Shown here: positions 8,352 through 16,833 of the stretch, one piece after another
Position numbering within the stretch: position 1 is the first letter of the stretch
How the letters are laid out: each line of letters begins with the position of its first letter
Origin: Anaerolineales bacterium
GTDB taxonomy: Bacteria > Chloroflexota > Anaerolineae > Anaerolineales > Villigracilaceae
DNA length: 62,325 bases
Reading direction: 5' to 3'
Assembly: GCA_020060235.1 (NCBI GenBank)
Contig: JAGVAO010000230.1
Span: forward strand, 1 to 62,325
Notes under the pieces: generated by a model
Told to the model about the DNA's origin: nothing
The model's input: the letters and a program-made list of their open reading frames with translations, nothing else
Databases searched by the model: none
Translations under genes and position numbers: made by a program

Positions 8352-8789
8352 TTACCCGCCTGCGCGGATGTAATGCTCTAGTTGCGAGATGATGAATTCG
8401 CGCTCGTCGATGGCGTTGCGCAGCACATCGCCAATCGAGATGACGCCGAGCAGCTTCTCGTTTTCGAGCACCGGCAGGTGGCGGATGCGTTTTTCGGTCA
8501 TCAGCGCCATGCACTCCTGGATGGGCTGGCTGGCGTTGACGTAGAGCACCTTTTCGGTCATGATTTCACTGACCTTTGCGGTGGCGCTGGTCTTGCCGAG
8601 CAAATCCACTTTGCGGACGATGTCGCGCTCCGAGATAATCCCGGCGATTTTGCCCTCCTGCATGACCAGCAGTGCGCCGACGTTGTTTTGCGCCATGAGT
8701 TTGATGGCCTCCAGGACGGTTGCGTCGGGCGGGACTGAAACGATAAAGTCCTGGCGTTTGGATTTGAGTAGGTCGCGGGCGACAGCCAT
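8352..8789 (-). CDS. CBS-domain pair protein
   Basis: 145 residues forming one Bateman module of two CBS motifs (about 8-65 and 75-130). Typical pieces are NVGALLVMQEGKIAGIISER and KRIRHLPVLENEKLLGVISI. Stand-alone proteins of this type bind adenine nucleotides and regulate partner proteins; the partner here is unknown. The start is firm: AAGGAGG lies 6 bases upstream. It has its own TTGACA/TAAACT promoter, so it need not be co-transcribed with the export operon ending just upstream. Confidence 0.9.
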   Translation of the reverse strand: MAVARDLLKSKRQDFIVSVPPDATVLEAIKLMAQNNVGALLVMQEGKIAGIISERDIVRKVDLLGKTSATAKVSEIMTEKVLYVNASQPIQECMALMTEKRIRHLPVLENEKLLGVISIGDVLRNAIDEREFIISQLEHYIRAGG

Positions 8790-8818
8790 AAGAGCCTCCT
8801 TTGGGGGATTATGGAATC

Positions 8819-8847
8819 AGTTTACACAGATTAGGCGGGGCTGTCAA
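8819..8847 (-). promoter_or_regulatory. Sigma-70-type promoter of the CBS gene
   Basis: On the minus strand TTGACA (8847-8842) and TAAACT (8824-8819) are separated by exactly 17 bases, about 30 bases upstream of the CBS start codon, which has a good ribosome binding site. Confidence 0.7.
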
Positions 8848-8861
8848 CAATGTGAAAATTC

Positions 8862-10004
8862 TCACGGCGAGAAGGTCAGTTCGACGGTCATGCCCCAGCG
8901 CAGGCGCTCGTCACCCTGGTTCAGTTTGATTTTGACGGTATAGAGCACATCCCCGCCCTGGGTGCGGGAGGAAAGCCCGATTTGCTCAACCACGCCATCC
9001 AGCGCCAGGTCGTCGAGCGCATCCGGGCGGATTTCGACCGCCTGGCCTTCGCTGACGCGCACGACTTCGAGTTCGTTCAGGTCGGTAGTTTCGACCATCC
9101 AGGCGCTGAAATCGGCCAATTGCACGGCGACGGTCTCCGGCCCGACCAGTTGCCCGACCTTGAGATAGACGTCGGTAACGGTGCCGTCGAAGGGCGCTTT
9201 CAGGTCGTAGTTATCGAGGTTCGATTGGGCGGCGGCGGCCTGGGCCTTGGCGTTGTCGAGTCGGGCTTCGAGCAGGGTTTTCTGGTCGGCGTCCAACCCG
9301 GCGGCGCGCAGGTCGTAAACCCGCTTGGCCTCGGCTTCGTTGGCCTGGGCGGTGTCGAGCGCAGCGCGTAGTGAGTCTCGTCCGCGGATGATTTCCTCGC
9401 GTTTGCGCAGGGATTCGTTGTAGGTTTCCTGCGCCTTTTCCAAGTCATCTTCGGCGGTTTTGCGGCGCGAGTTGTCGCGGTTCAAGTCCTTATATTTGTC
9501 AAATTCTTCCTCGGCGTCTTCGAGGTCTTTCTTTTTATCTTTGACCTCGGTGTCGGCGTCTTCGATTTTATCTTCGATGTCGCGCAGGTTCAGTTTTTCC
9601 CAGTCGCGCTCGGCTTTGGCTCGGGCCACCTGGGCTTGCAGGTAGGCGTCCCAGGCCTGGGCGCGTGAAAGGCCCTCGGCGCGGGTGAACTCGTCGTAGG
9701 CCTGTTGCGCGGCGGTCAGTTCCAGCGTGGATGCGGCCAGGGCGGCCTCAGCCTGCTCGCGGTCGGCAAGACGCGCCAGCACATCCCCGCGCCGGACGGA
9801 TTGGCCTTCAACAGCCAGGATTTCGGCCACCGTGCCGCGTACCGTAAAGGACAGGCGCACATCTGCCGCCGGGACGATGCGTCCCTCGGCGATGACGGTG
9901 GTGTCGGCCACGACTGGCGCTTCTATTGTCGGGGCCGCTTCTGCGCCGCAGGCTGTCAACAGCAGGGCCAGCAGGGCAAGGATAAGGAAGAGTGTTTTTT
10001 TCAT
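8862..10004 (-). CDS. HlyD/MacA-type membrane fusion lipoprotein
   Basis: 380 residues. The signal peptide ends in a lipobox (LLLTAC, Cys about 19), so it is a lipid-anchored exported protein. A biotinyl-lipoyl-like half-motif VAEILAVEGQSVRRGDVLA is followed by a long coiled-coil hairpin (about 90-260, rich in K/D/E/R). The second half-motif is LKAPFDGTVTDVYLKVGQLV, and a beta-barrel domain completes it. This is the periplasmic-adaptor layout of MacA/HlyD. It is the last gene of the export operon, 45 bases after the permease, and would connect the ABC permease to extracytoplasmic partners. GAGG supports the start. Confidence 0.9.
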   Translation of the reverse strand: MKKTLFLILALLALLLTACGAEAAPTIEAPVVADTTVIAEGRIVPAADVRLSFTVRGTVAEILAVEGQSVRRGDVLARLADREQAEAALAASTLELTAAQQAYDEFTRAEGLSRAQAWDAYLQAQVARAKAERDWEKLNLRDIEDKIEDADTEVKDKKKDLEDAEEEFDKYKDLNRDNSRRKTAEDDLEKAQETYNESLRKREEIIRGRDSLRAALDTAQANEAEAKRVYDLRAAGLDADQKTLLEARLDNAKAQAAAAQSNLDNYDLKAPFDGTVTDVYLKVGQLVGPETVAVQLADFSAWMVETTDLNELEVVRVSEGQAVEIRPDALDDLALDGVVEQIGLSSRTQGGDVLYTVKIKLNQGDERLRWGMTVELTFSP

Positions 10005-10049
10005 TTAGTTACCTCGTTGGTAATTGGAGAGTAGAGATTCGATAATTCG

Positions 10050-12482
10050 TTATTCATACGCCAGCACCTCGCGGATGGTCAGGCGGGAGGCGTTGCGGGC
10101 CGGCAGGATGCTGGCCAGCGCAGAAAGCGCCAAAACCACGCCCAGCCAAATCAGGTAGCCGGTCGGAGTAAATACTACGGTAATGGGGGTCTCAAAAACT
10201 GCCAGACTTACGATGAATGAGAGCAGATAGGTAATTGGAATCGCCAGAACAATCGCCAGGAACCACGAAATGCCGCCAATCACCACACCCTCGACAATAA
10301 CCATGCGCATCACCTCGCGGTCTGCCGCGCCGATGGCGCGCATGATACCGATTTCGCGGGTGCGCTCCAGCACATTCATACCCATTGTGCCGGTCAGGCC
10401 CATCGCGCCGACGATGGCCGTCAGCAGGGCCATGATAAGCAGGAAGATGACCAGGATGTCGAGGCTCTCGGTGGCATTTTTGAGCGAGGAAAGGCCCGGT
10501 TGGGCGCGCCGCAGTTTGTAGCCCGCATCGCGGAAGTGTTTGTCGAGGGTTTCGCTCATCGCTGCCTGGTAGGCCTGGTCGTGGCGGTCTGTTACCACGC
10601 GGAAGGAAACCGAACGCCCTGCCAGGTTGCTTTCACGCGAAAAATGTTCATACGTGCCATAGGCAATCAGCCCTTCGCGGTCGATGAATTCGAAAAACCC
10701 GACCACTTCCCAATCCTGCTCGCGCCCGCCCGACTTGACGCGCAGGGTATCGCCCACTTGCAGGCCGGGGAAACTGCGCCGCATGCCCTCGGTTACCGCG
10801 ATTGCGCGTGTGTCGCCGGGTTGCAGCCAGCGTCCATCCACCGGGTGGGCATCCACCATGCGGCTGTTAACGGGCGGGGCAATGACGGTCAGGTTTTCGG
10901 CCACCGTGCCGTCGGGGTAGAGCACCTCGGCGGTCGCAAAGGCCCAGCCTTCCACATCCACCACGCCGGGAACCTGGCGCGCCACCTGCTCGATTTCGTT
11001 CAGGCGGTAAGGCTGGTCGAAATCGAGGGTCACATCGGCCACAAAATAGCGGCCCACATTGTCCATATAATCGAACAGGGTCACGCGCACGTTGAAGACG
11101 CCGATAAAAATCGCCCCACCCATGGTCAGGGTGAAAAGCGTCAGAAGCAGGCGGCTTTTGCGCCTGAACGTGTTCCTCAGGGAAATCAGCAGGGGACGCG
11201 GGAAGTGGATTCCGCGCCGGGCCAGGGACTGCGTCACCCGCTGCTGGAAACGGTCGAAGCGCGACTCGCGGCGCGGACTCCCCCCGGCCTGTTCGCCGCC
11301 ATCGGAGGTCGAATCGCCGCTGATGGCACTCAAGACCGTGATGCGCGAACCGTTGATAACCGGCCCAAACCCGGCCAGCAGCGGCACGAGAATCCCGACC
11401 GTAATCTGGATGTAGAAAGCCAGCGGCACGATGCGGCGGCCCAGCAGGCTAAAACTCAATTTGTCGGCAATAAAATTTGCCAGCTCATATGCACCCAGCC
11501 CGCCCGCCGGGACGGCGATTGCCAGGGCCAGCAAGCCGAAGGCCAGAATGAGCACCAGGTACATGCCAAAGACCTGGTTGCGCCGTCCGCCGACCAGTTT
11601 CATCACCCCGATGTGGCGCAGGTGCTGGTTGAGCAGGGCGGCCAGGGTGTTGGCGATTAAGGATGAAGACAGGAAGACAATCAGCACGCCTAGCGCCAGC
11701 AGAATGCCCAACACAGCGTTGACCGTCGAGGCCAGCGGATGCTCGTTGGTCAGCGCAGTGCGGGTACGAAAAACAGAATAGCCGCTTTTTTCGATGCGGT
11801 TTTTCAGGTCTGCTGCCACAACCCGGATGTGGCTGTCGTCGTTTTCGTTTTCGCGCACAGTAGCGTAGACGCGGTTGAACAGGTTGGGCTGCCGCAGGGT
11901 CGGCAGGGTGTCCATGGTGATGTAGGCAAACGGCGGGGCCAGGAAGTCGTCGGCGCCGGTGGCCGGGTCTTGGGCAATGCCGACCACTTTGAGCGATTTG
12001 CTCGAACCGTCTGGCATTTCAAACACAATCGATTCTCCGACTGTGATGTTGAATTCCTCCAGAACATCGCGCTCGATGACCACTTCGTTTTTTCCGGGCC
12101 GCATCGAGCCGGCCATGGGCGTCAGCAGGTTGATTTTGTTTTTCGCGAAATCGTCGATGGCAACGATGTCTAGGGTTGTCCAGGTGTTGCCGTCTTCCTT
12201 GCGGGCGCGGATGTTGAACACCCGTCGTCCCTCGACATCGGCAATTCCCGGCGCGTTTTCGATGGTCGGGAGAAAATCACGGTCGAAGTTCGCCATGCGC
12301 AGTTCGATGTTGGCCGGTTTGTTGGCGGCATAACTGGCGCTCATGTCGTTTTCGATGATGACATACGCGCCTGAAATGACCCCAATCGAAAAAACACCGA
12401 CGGCAATCGAAAAGACAACCAGCAGGGTGCGGGTCCAGTTGTCGAACAGGTCAAGGAAAATCTTACGCCAGCGAGGTCTCAT
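10050..12482 (-). CDS. FtsX/MacB-type ABC transporter permease, two FtsX modules
   Basis: 810 residues. An N-terminal helix (about 17-40) is followed by a large MacB-type periplasmic core domain and an FtsX block of three helices (about 250-385). A second anchor helix (about 440-460), a second core domain and a C-terminal FtsX block (about 685-800) follow. This long form carries two copies of the MacB unit in one chain, so one polypeptide may supply both halves of the transporter. Such permeases transmit ATP-driven motions to the periplasm rather than forming a classical channel. It is co-directional with both ATPase genes and the HlyD gene. Confidence 0.92.
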   Translation of the reverse strand: MRPRWRKIFLDLFDNWTRTLLVVFSIAVGVFSIGVISGAYVIIENDMSASYAANKPANIELRMANFDRDFLPTIENAPGIADVEGRRVFNIRARKEDGNTWTTLDIVAIDDFAKNKINLLTPMAGSMRPGKNEVVIERDVLEEFNITVGESIVFEMPDGSSKSLKVVGIAQDPATGADDFLAPPFAYITMDTLPTLRQPNLFNRVYATVRENENDDSHIRVVAADLKNRIEKSGYSVFRTRTALTNEHPLASTVNAVLGILLALGVLIVFLSSSLIANTLAALLNQHLRHIGVMKLVGGRRNQVFGMYLVLILAFGLLALAIAVPAGGLGAYELANFIADKLSFSLLGRRIVPLAFYIQITVGILVPLLAGFGPVINGSRITVLSAISGDSTSDGGEQAGGSPRRESRFDRFQQRVTQSLARRGIHFPRPLLISLRNTFRRKSRLLLTLFTLTMGGAIFIGVFNVRVTLFDYMDNVGRYFVADVTLDFDQPYRLNEIEQVARQVPGVVDVEGWAFATAEVLYPDGTVAENLTVIAPPVNSRMVDAHPVDGRWLQPGDTRAIAVTEGMRRSFPGLQVGDTLRVKSGGREQDWEVVGFFEFIDREGLIAYGTYEHFSRESNLAGRSVSFRVVTDRHDQAYQAAMSETLDKHFRDAGYKLRRAQPGLSSLKNATESLDILVIFLLIMALLTAIVGAMGLTGTMGMNVLERTREIGIMRAIGAADREVMRMVIVEGVVIGGISWFLAIVLAIPITYLLSFIVSLAVFETPITVVFTPTGYLIWLGVVLALSALASILPARNASRLTIREVLAYE

Positions 12483-12494
12483 GGGTTAATTTAG

Positions 12495-12569
12495 AATGCA
12501 GAATGATGAATGGCACTTGCGCCGCATACAAGTACAGGTGTGAAAGCAGAAGGCAATACATTCTGCATT
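12495..12569 (-). repeat. Inverted repeat between ATPase and permease genes
   Basis: The two 11-bp arms, AATGCAGAATG (12495-12505) and CATTCTGCATT (12559-12569), are perfectly complementary and separated by 53 bases. They nearly fill the only sizeable gap within the export operon. In the mRNA they could fold into a stem that separates ATPase and permease expression. Confidence 0.5.
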
Positions 12570-12570
12570 T

Positions 12571-13671
12571 TCATTTTCTCCTGTCCGCCGCGCGGTTTTC
12601 TTCCAACCGGCGCTGGACAATCTTGCCAATCGTTTCTTCGGTAATGGGCGATTGCTTAAGCAAGTTGAGAAAGGCGTCGCGCGGCAAGACCAGCACTTCG
12701 ACCGGGCCGTCGCCCGAAGCGCGCACGCTGGCCAGCGATTTACCGCCGCGCAGCAATTCGATTTCGCCAAAGAACTGTCCCGCGCCCAGGCGCGAAACGG
12801 TGGTGTCGTTGCGCTCTTTTCCGGTGAGCACAATTTCGGCAATGCCCGATTCGACGATGAAAAACTCATCCACTGTTTCTTCGCGCTTCAGGATGGTCCT
12901 GCCCGCCTCGATTCGCCTGCGCTGGGCGGTTTTTGTCACGGCCAGCATCTGGCGATGGTTGAGCAGCGGCAGGGCGCGGGCAACCGCCTCGTTAACCAGT
13001 TCACCGTCCGAAATGATGATGGTGCGGTTGGTGCGCTGGGTCAGCGACGGGTCGTGTGTCACCATCACGATGGTTTTGCCCTGGTCGGCCAGCGACTGGA
13101 ACAGGTCGATGATGACCTGCGCCGAGCGTGAATCAAGGTTGCCGGTCGGTTCGTCAGCCACCAGCAGGGGCGGGTCGGTGGCCAGAGCGCGGGCAATGGC
13201 GGCGGCCTGCTGCTGGCCGGTCGAAACGGCAACCGGCAGTTTGTTGGCCTGCGCCTCCAGCCCGACCAGTTTGAGCAATTCCATCGCCCGTTGGGGGCGT
13301 TCTTCGAAGTCGTACAGGTAGGCGTAATCCATCGGCAGCATGACATTTTCCAGCAGGCTAAGCATGGGCAGCAGTTGGAAGAATTGGAAAACAATGCCCA
13401 TATTCCTGCCGCGCCACAGCGAGCGTTGCGATTCGTTCATGCGTTCGTATAAATCGGTGGCATTAACAACCACCTGCCCGCCGGTGGGGTGGTCGATGCC
13501 GGTCATCATGTTTAGCAGGGTGCTTTTGCCGCTGCCCGACTTGCCAACAATTGCCACGAACTCGCCCTGGTAGAGCGTCAGGTCGATGCCTTTCAACACA
13601 GTAAATTCACCGGCGGCGTTTTTGAAGGTCTTGACGACCCGGCGAAGTTCAATCATCGGGGCCGCGCTCAT
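12571..13671 (-). CDS. ABC transporter ATPase fused to a cyclic-nucleotide-binding domain
   Basis: 366 residues. The MacB/LolD-type ATPase domain (about 1-228) has Walker [11 protein letters not shown]-loop [10 protein letters not shown], Walker [13 protein letters not shown] and the H-loop VTHD. Its signature reads VSTGQQQ: Thr151 replaces the second-last Gly of LSGGQ. Residues 232-345 form a cNMP-binding fold with [12 protein letters not shown], but the phosphate-binding Arg expected nine residues after Glu303 is Ser312. The fusion is unusual for this transporter class and suggests ligand-gated export. The start overlaps the stop of the second ATPase by four bases. Partnership with that ATPase as a heterodimer is inferred. 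Confidence 0.9.
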   Translation of the reverse strand: MSAAPMIELRRVVKTFKNAAGEFTVLKGIDLTLYQGEFVAIVGKSGSGKSTLLNMMTGIDHPTGGQVVVNATDLYERMNESQRSLWRGRNMGIVFQFFQLLPMLSLLENVMLPMDYAYLYDFEERPQRAMELLKLVGLEAQANKLPVAVSTGQQQAAAIARALATDPPLLVADEPTGNLDSRSAQVIIDLFQSLADQGKTIVMVTHDPSLTQRTNRTIIISDGELVNEAVARALPLLNHRQMLAVTKTAQRRRIEAGRTILKREETVDEFFIVESGIAEIVLTGKERNDTTVSRLGAGQFFGEIELLRGGKSLASVRASGDGPVEVLVLPRDAFLNLLKQSPITEETIGKIVQRRLEENRAADRRK

Positions 13672-14600
13672 TCCGGTTTCTCCTTCTTACCGGATTTCTT
13701 TTTCTTCTTTTCCTTTTTGCCTTCTTTGGTTTTCTTCTTTTTCTTTTCGGGCTTGTCCTGCGGCCAGGCGCGGACAATCGGGCCGGGTTCCGCTTCCTCA
13801 GCGGTTTCGCCGTCTTCGGCCTCTTGCGGCGCGGCGACAGGTTCGGGGAAAGTCCGCAGCCTTTCTTCCATCGCGTCCAACTTGCCGACTTCCAATAATT
13901 TGTCGGCGTGTTCGGCCACAATCTGTCCGTCGGCAATTACCAGGTGGCGGCTGAAGCGCGGGGTCAGGCCGCTGTCGTGGGTGACCATCACAATCGTCTT
14001 GCCGCTTTCGACCAGTTTTTCGAACAGGTCGAAGATGTGGTCGGCTGTGACCGAGTCGAGACTGCCGGTCGGCTCATCGGCCACCAGGATGGCCGGGTCG
14101 TTGGCCAGGGCGCGTGCAATTGCCACGCGCTGTTGTTGCCCGCCGGAGATGAAGGCCGGCAGTTTGTTTGCGTGTTCATCGATTTCGACAAGTCGCAATA
14201 GTTCTAGCGCGCGCTCACGGCTCTTGCGCGGACTGTACAGCCCGCACAAATCCATCGGCAGCATCACGTTTTCGAGCAGGGTCAGCATCGGCAGCAGTTG
14301 GAAGGACTGGTATACCACGCCCATCGTCTGCCCGCGCCAGAGGGCCAGTTCGTCCTCGTCCAGGCGGTGGATGTAAACTTCCTTCTCCGCGCGGACGACG
14401 ACCTCGCCCGAGGTGGCATGGTCTACGCCGGTCAGCATGTTCAACAAGGTCGATTTTCCCGCTCCCGACTTGCCCACGATACCGAGAAATTCCCCACGCC
14501 GGATGTCCAAATCGACCCCGCGCAGGGCGGTGAAATCGCCGGCCTCGCTGGAGTAAACCTTGACAACGTTGCGAATCTCGATGAGGGGTTGCAGGTTCAT
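13668..14600 (-). CDS. ABC transporter ATPase with canonical motifs and a lysine-rich tail
   Basis: 310 residues. A MacB/LolD-type ATPase domain (about 1-232) has Walker [10 protein letters not shown], an intact signature [15 protein letters not shown], Walker [13 protein letters not shown] and the H-loop VTHD. A C-terminal extension ends in about 28 mostly lysine residues, which could bind acidic lipids or nucleic acid. I start at the ATG at 14600 because AAGGA precedes it and because the promoter and operators lie upstream; the in-frame ATG at 14642 falls at the predicted transcription start. First gene of the TetR-controlled export operon. Confidence 0.93.
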   Translation of the reverse strand: MNLQPLIEIRNVVKVYSSEAGDFTALRGVDLDIRRGEFLGIVGKSGAGKSTLLNMLTGVDHATSGEVVVRAEKEVYIHRLDEDELALWRGQTMGVVYQSFQLLPMLTLLENVMLPMDLCGLYSPRKSRERALELLRLVEIDEHANKLPAFISGGQQQRVAIARALANDPAILVADEPTGSLDSVTADHIFDLFEKLVESGKTIVMVTHDSGLTPRFSRHLVIADGQIVAEHADKLLEVGKLDAMEERLRTFPEPVAAPQEAEDGETAEEAEPGPIVRAWPQDKPEKKKKKTKEGKKEKKKKKSGKKEKPE

Positions 14601-14619
14601 AAATCCTTGTTGGGAAAAT

Positions 14620-14675
14620 AGACTGTGTCCAAAAATAGACAATGTCCATTATAATTTGACTTAACGGCCTGTCAA
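14620..14675 (-). promoter_or_regulatory. Export operon promoter with two TetR-type operators
   Basis: On the minus strand TTGACA (14675-14670), a 16-base spacer and TATAAT (14653-14648) form a near-perfect promoter. Immediately downstream are two related sites, AGACAATGTCC (14637-14647) and AGACTGTGTCC (14620-14630) on the plus strand, 17 bases apart. Each is an 11-base near-palindrome of the RGACA-N-TGTCY type, and each sits in a longer direct repeat AATAGAC..TGTCCA. They cover the transcription start, as expected for repression by the TetR protein encoded divergently from 14723. Confidence 0.75.
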
Positions 14676-14722
14676 GCCGGGTTAAAATTTTCTATTGAAA
14701 TTCTAATGAGAAGAGACAAACG

Positions 14723-15376
14723 ATGAGCAAAACACAGCCCAATCCCGCTTACCTTCGCCGTGTCCAGCGCACCCGGGCAGCCTTTCGCCGCGCTTTAATG
14801 GAACTGATTGGCGAAAAGGGCTACAAGGCGCTCACGGTTGACGAAATTGCCCAGCGCGCCAACCTGGCGCGGGCAACCTTCTACCTGCATTACCGTGACA
14901 AGGACGATTTGCTGCTGGAGGAGTTCAGCCTGCTGGCCGAGGAGCGGGTGAACGTCCTGTCGCAAATCCCGTTTGCGGCCTGGCTGCCGAATTCGGAAGA
15001 CCAGCGAATCGATGCGGGCAACAAGCCCATCCAACCTTTCTTGATGGTCTTCCAGCACGTCGCCGATAATGCCGGTTTATACCGCATCCTGCTGAAAAAT
15101 CCGGGTTCTGAGCGCCTTTCTGGCCGAATTCGAGAGATTTTGATTGAGTCCATCAACCGATTCGCGCAAGCCAAAGCCCAAAGCGACCCCATTCCCATCC
15201 TGTTCGAGGTGCCAGTGGAACTCCTGGCGGCCTACTTCAACGGCGCGCTGGTCAGCAGCATCGACTGGTGGCTCGAAAACATGGACTCGGTTTCGGTGGA
15301 GGATATGACCCGCATGTTCCAGCGCCTGTTTTTCCCCGGTGTGCGCAAGGCAATGGGCCTGAACGCCGAAAAATAA
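14723..15376 (+). CDS. TetR/AcrR family transcriptional regulator
   Basis: 217 residues. The N-terminal helix-turn-helix (about 12-58) reads KGYKALTVDEIAQRANLARA followed by TFYLHYRDKDDLL, the standard TetR signature. The C-terminal helical domain (about 80-210) would bind a ligand and dimerise. It is divergent from the ABC export operon, and the intergenic region carries two palindromic operators over the export promoter. It is therefore most likely the local repressor, released by a compound the exporter handles. The ligand is unknown. Confidence 0.92.
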   Translation: MSKTQPNPAYLRRVQRTRAAFRRALMELIGEKGYKALTVDEIAQRANLARATFYLHYRDKDDLLLEEFSLLAEERVNVLSQIPFAAWLPNSEDQRIDAGNKPIQPFLMVFQHVADNAGLYRILLKNPGSERLSGRIREILIESINRFAQAKAQSDPIPILFEVPVELLAAYFNGALVSSIDWWLENMDSVSVEDMTRMFQRLFFPGVRKAMGLNAEK

Positions 15377-15408
15377 AAAAGACCGGGTGCGGCATTCGCC
15401 TCGGTCTT
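15371..15408 (-). terminator. Terminator of the tRNA-Val gene, convergent with tetR
   Basis: A stem of AAGACCG with CGGTCTT (15379-15385 and 15402-15408) has an inner GCG/CGC pair. On the minus strand it is followed by a run of T residues. It lies 10 bases after the tRNA 3' end and just past the TetR stop codon. Confidence 0.65.
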
Positions 15409-15417
15409 CAAGGATTG

Positions 15418-15491
<74 letters not shown>

Positions 15492-15560
15492 TTTTTTGGT
15501 GCGGGCGGAATTATAAGGCAGGTTCCGGCCTTTGGCAAGACACGATTCCCGAAATATCCC

Positions 15561-16766
15561 TTACGGCGGGGGCAGGTACAGCCAGGGGTTGACCTTGCCA
15601 TACGAGGTGTGCATCAACTCGAAATGCAGGTGGGCGCCGCTCGAACGCCCGGTCGAGCCGATTGCACCGATGACTGCGCCCTGGCCCACGCTCTGGCCGC
15701 AGACAACATTTAGCGCGCTCATGTGCGCGTACAACGACTGCCAGCCATTGCCGTGGTCGATGACCACCATGGTGCCGTAACCCCAGTCGTTCCAACCGGC
15801 GTACACAATCACCCCGGCGTCCACGGCGTATAAGCCTTCGCCCAGTGAACCGGAAATATCAAGGCCAAAATGGTTGGTTTCCGGGGAATAATCGAACCCC
15901 GAAAGGTAATGCCTGTTCGAAGGCCAGATGAAATAACCATAGCCCACCGCCCCGTCTGAAATGACGCCGCATGCGCCCGGCCCCAATTGGCGCGCAATGC
16001 CGGGGTTCTGGCGCGTGACCCCAATTGGCGCACTCCACGAGATGAATTCTCGCCTGCCGCCCGGCACAATCAGCCAGGTTCCTGGCTGGATGTTGGGATT
16101 GGAATAATCGCCAATCGTGACCGGGTCGAGGTTGTTGCCGGGATAGTTGATAATATCTTCCGGGGTCACATTCAGGCCGCGCGCCACGCCGTTCAGGCCG
16201 TCGCCCGACTGCCACTCGTAATAGGTTCCGTCCACCGGCAGGATGTTCAACTCCTGGCCGGGGCTGAGGCGGTGCGGGTCATCGCGCAGGGTGTAATAGT
16301 TGCCCCACAAAATCGTTTGCGGCTTCAGGCCGTACTTTTCGGCAATCCCAAAAACCGTATCGCCCGCCTGCACAGTGTAGATGACAATCTCCGTGCGCGG
16401 ACGGTTGGGGATAACTGTGTGCATCGACGCGCTGCGCGAGATGCCGCGATAGACGCCCTCGGCCTGGGGAATGGACACGGCGCTTATCTCCCCCTGGCTT
16501 GCCGCCGCTTCGGCGGGGTCTTCTACGGCCCCGGCATTTTGGGGCGCGCCTGTAAGGAAGATTTGCAGCAGGGCCACAATCGCTGCCAGCGCCAGGATGG
16601 TTAAAGCCCCGGTGGCAAAGCGCAGGATGGCATCACCCAGCCCAAGTTGCGCCAGGGATTCGAGCCAGCTGGTCTTGTCTTTTCTTTCTTCGATGGGATT
16701 TTGTTCGTTGTCGTCTTCCCCGGCTTCTTGAGCCACGGGGACGATTTCTTGAAATTCTTCGCTCAT
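15561..16766 (-). CDS. Membrane-anchored LysM / M23 peptidase
   Basis: 401 residues. An acidic cytoplasmic N-terminus precedes one transmembrane helix (about 50-72). Next come two LysM-like segments: the first is YTVQAGDTVFGIAEKYGLKP, the second is looser, around residues 180-230. A C-terminal M23 (LytM) domain (about 285-400) has the zinc ligands in HFGLD and HLHFE and the catalytic-loop HGNGWQSLYAHM. It should bind and cut peptidoglycan cross-links at the cell surface, or activate other wall hydrolases. All three metal ligands are present, so activity is likely. The gene stands alone downstream of the SRAP-MFS operon. Confidence 0.92.
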   Translation of the reverse strand: MSEEFQEIVPVAQEAGEDDNEQNPIEERKDKTSWLESLAQLGLGDAILRFATGALTILALAAIVALLQIFLTGAPQNAGAVEDPAEAAASQGEISAVSIPQAEGVYRGISRSASMHTVIPNRPRTEIVIYTVQAGDTVFGIAEKYGLKPQTILWGNYYTLRDDPHRLSPGQELNILPVDGTYYEWQSGDGLNGVARGLNVTPEDIINYPGNNLDPVTIGDYSNPNIQPGTWLIVPGGRREFISWSAPIGVTRQNPGIARQLGPGACGVISDGAVGYGYFIWPSNRHYLSGFDYSPETNHFGLDISGSLGEGLYAVDAGVIVYAGWNDWGYGTMVVIDHGNGWQSLYAHMSALNVVCGQSVGQGAVIGAIGSTGRSSGAHLHFELMHTSYGKVNPWLYLPPP

Positions 16767-16784
16767 TTTTTACCTGTTTCGGGC

Positions 16785-16814
16785 ATCATAACACGGGCTT
16801 TGAAAGCCCGTCAA
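16785..16814 (-). promoter_or_regulatory. Promoter of the LysM/M23 gene with a palindrome in its spacer
   Basis: On the minus strand TTGACG (16814-16809) and TATGAT (16790-16785) are 18 bases apart. The spacer carries a 19-base palindrome (16793-16811, two 9-bp arms around one base). It may be an operator, or the tail of the MFS transcript's terminator; no T-run follows it. Confidence 0.45.
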
Positions 16815-16833
16815 GTTATGCCTTAAGGGCAGA

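Noticed and set aside
10500-11660. Long plus-strand open frame opposite the permease
   Set aside because: His/Arg/Gly-rich shadow frame with no family match.
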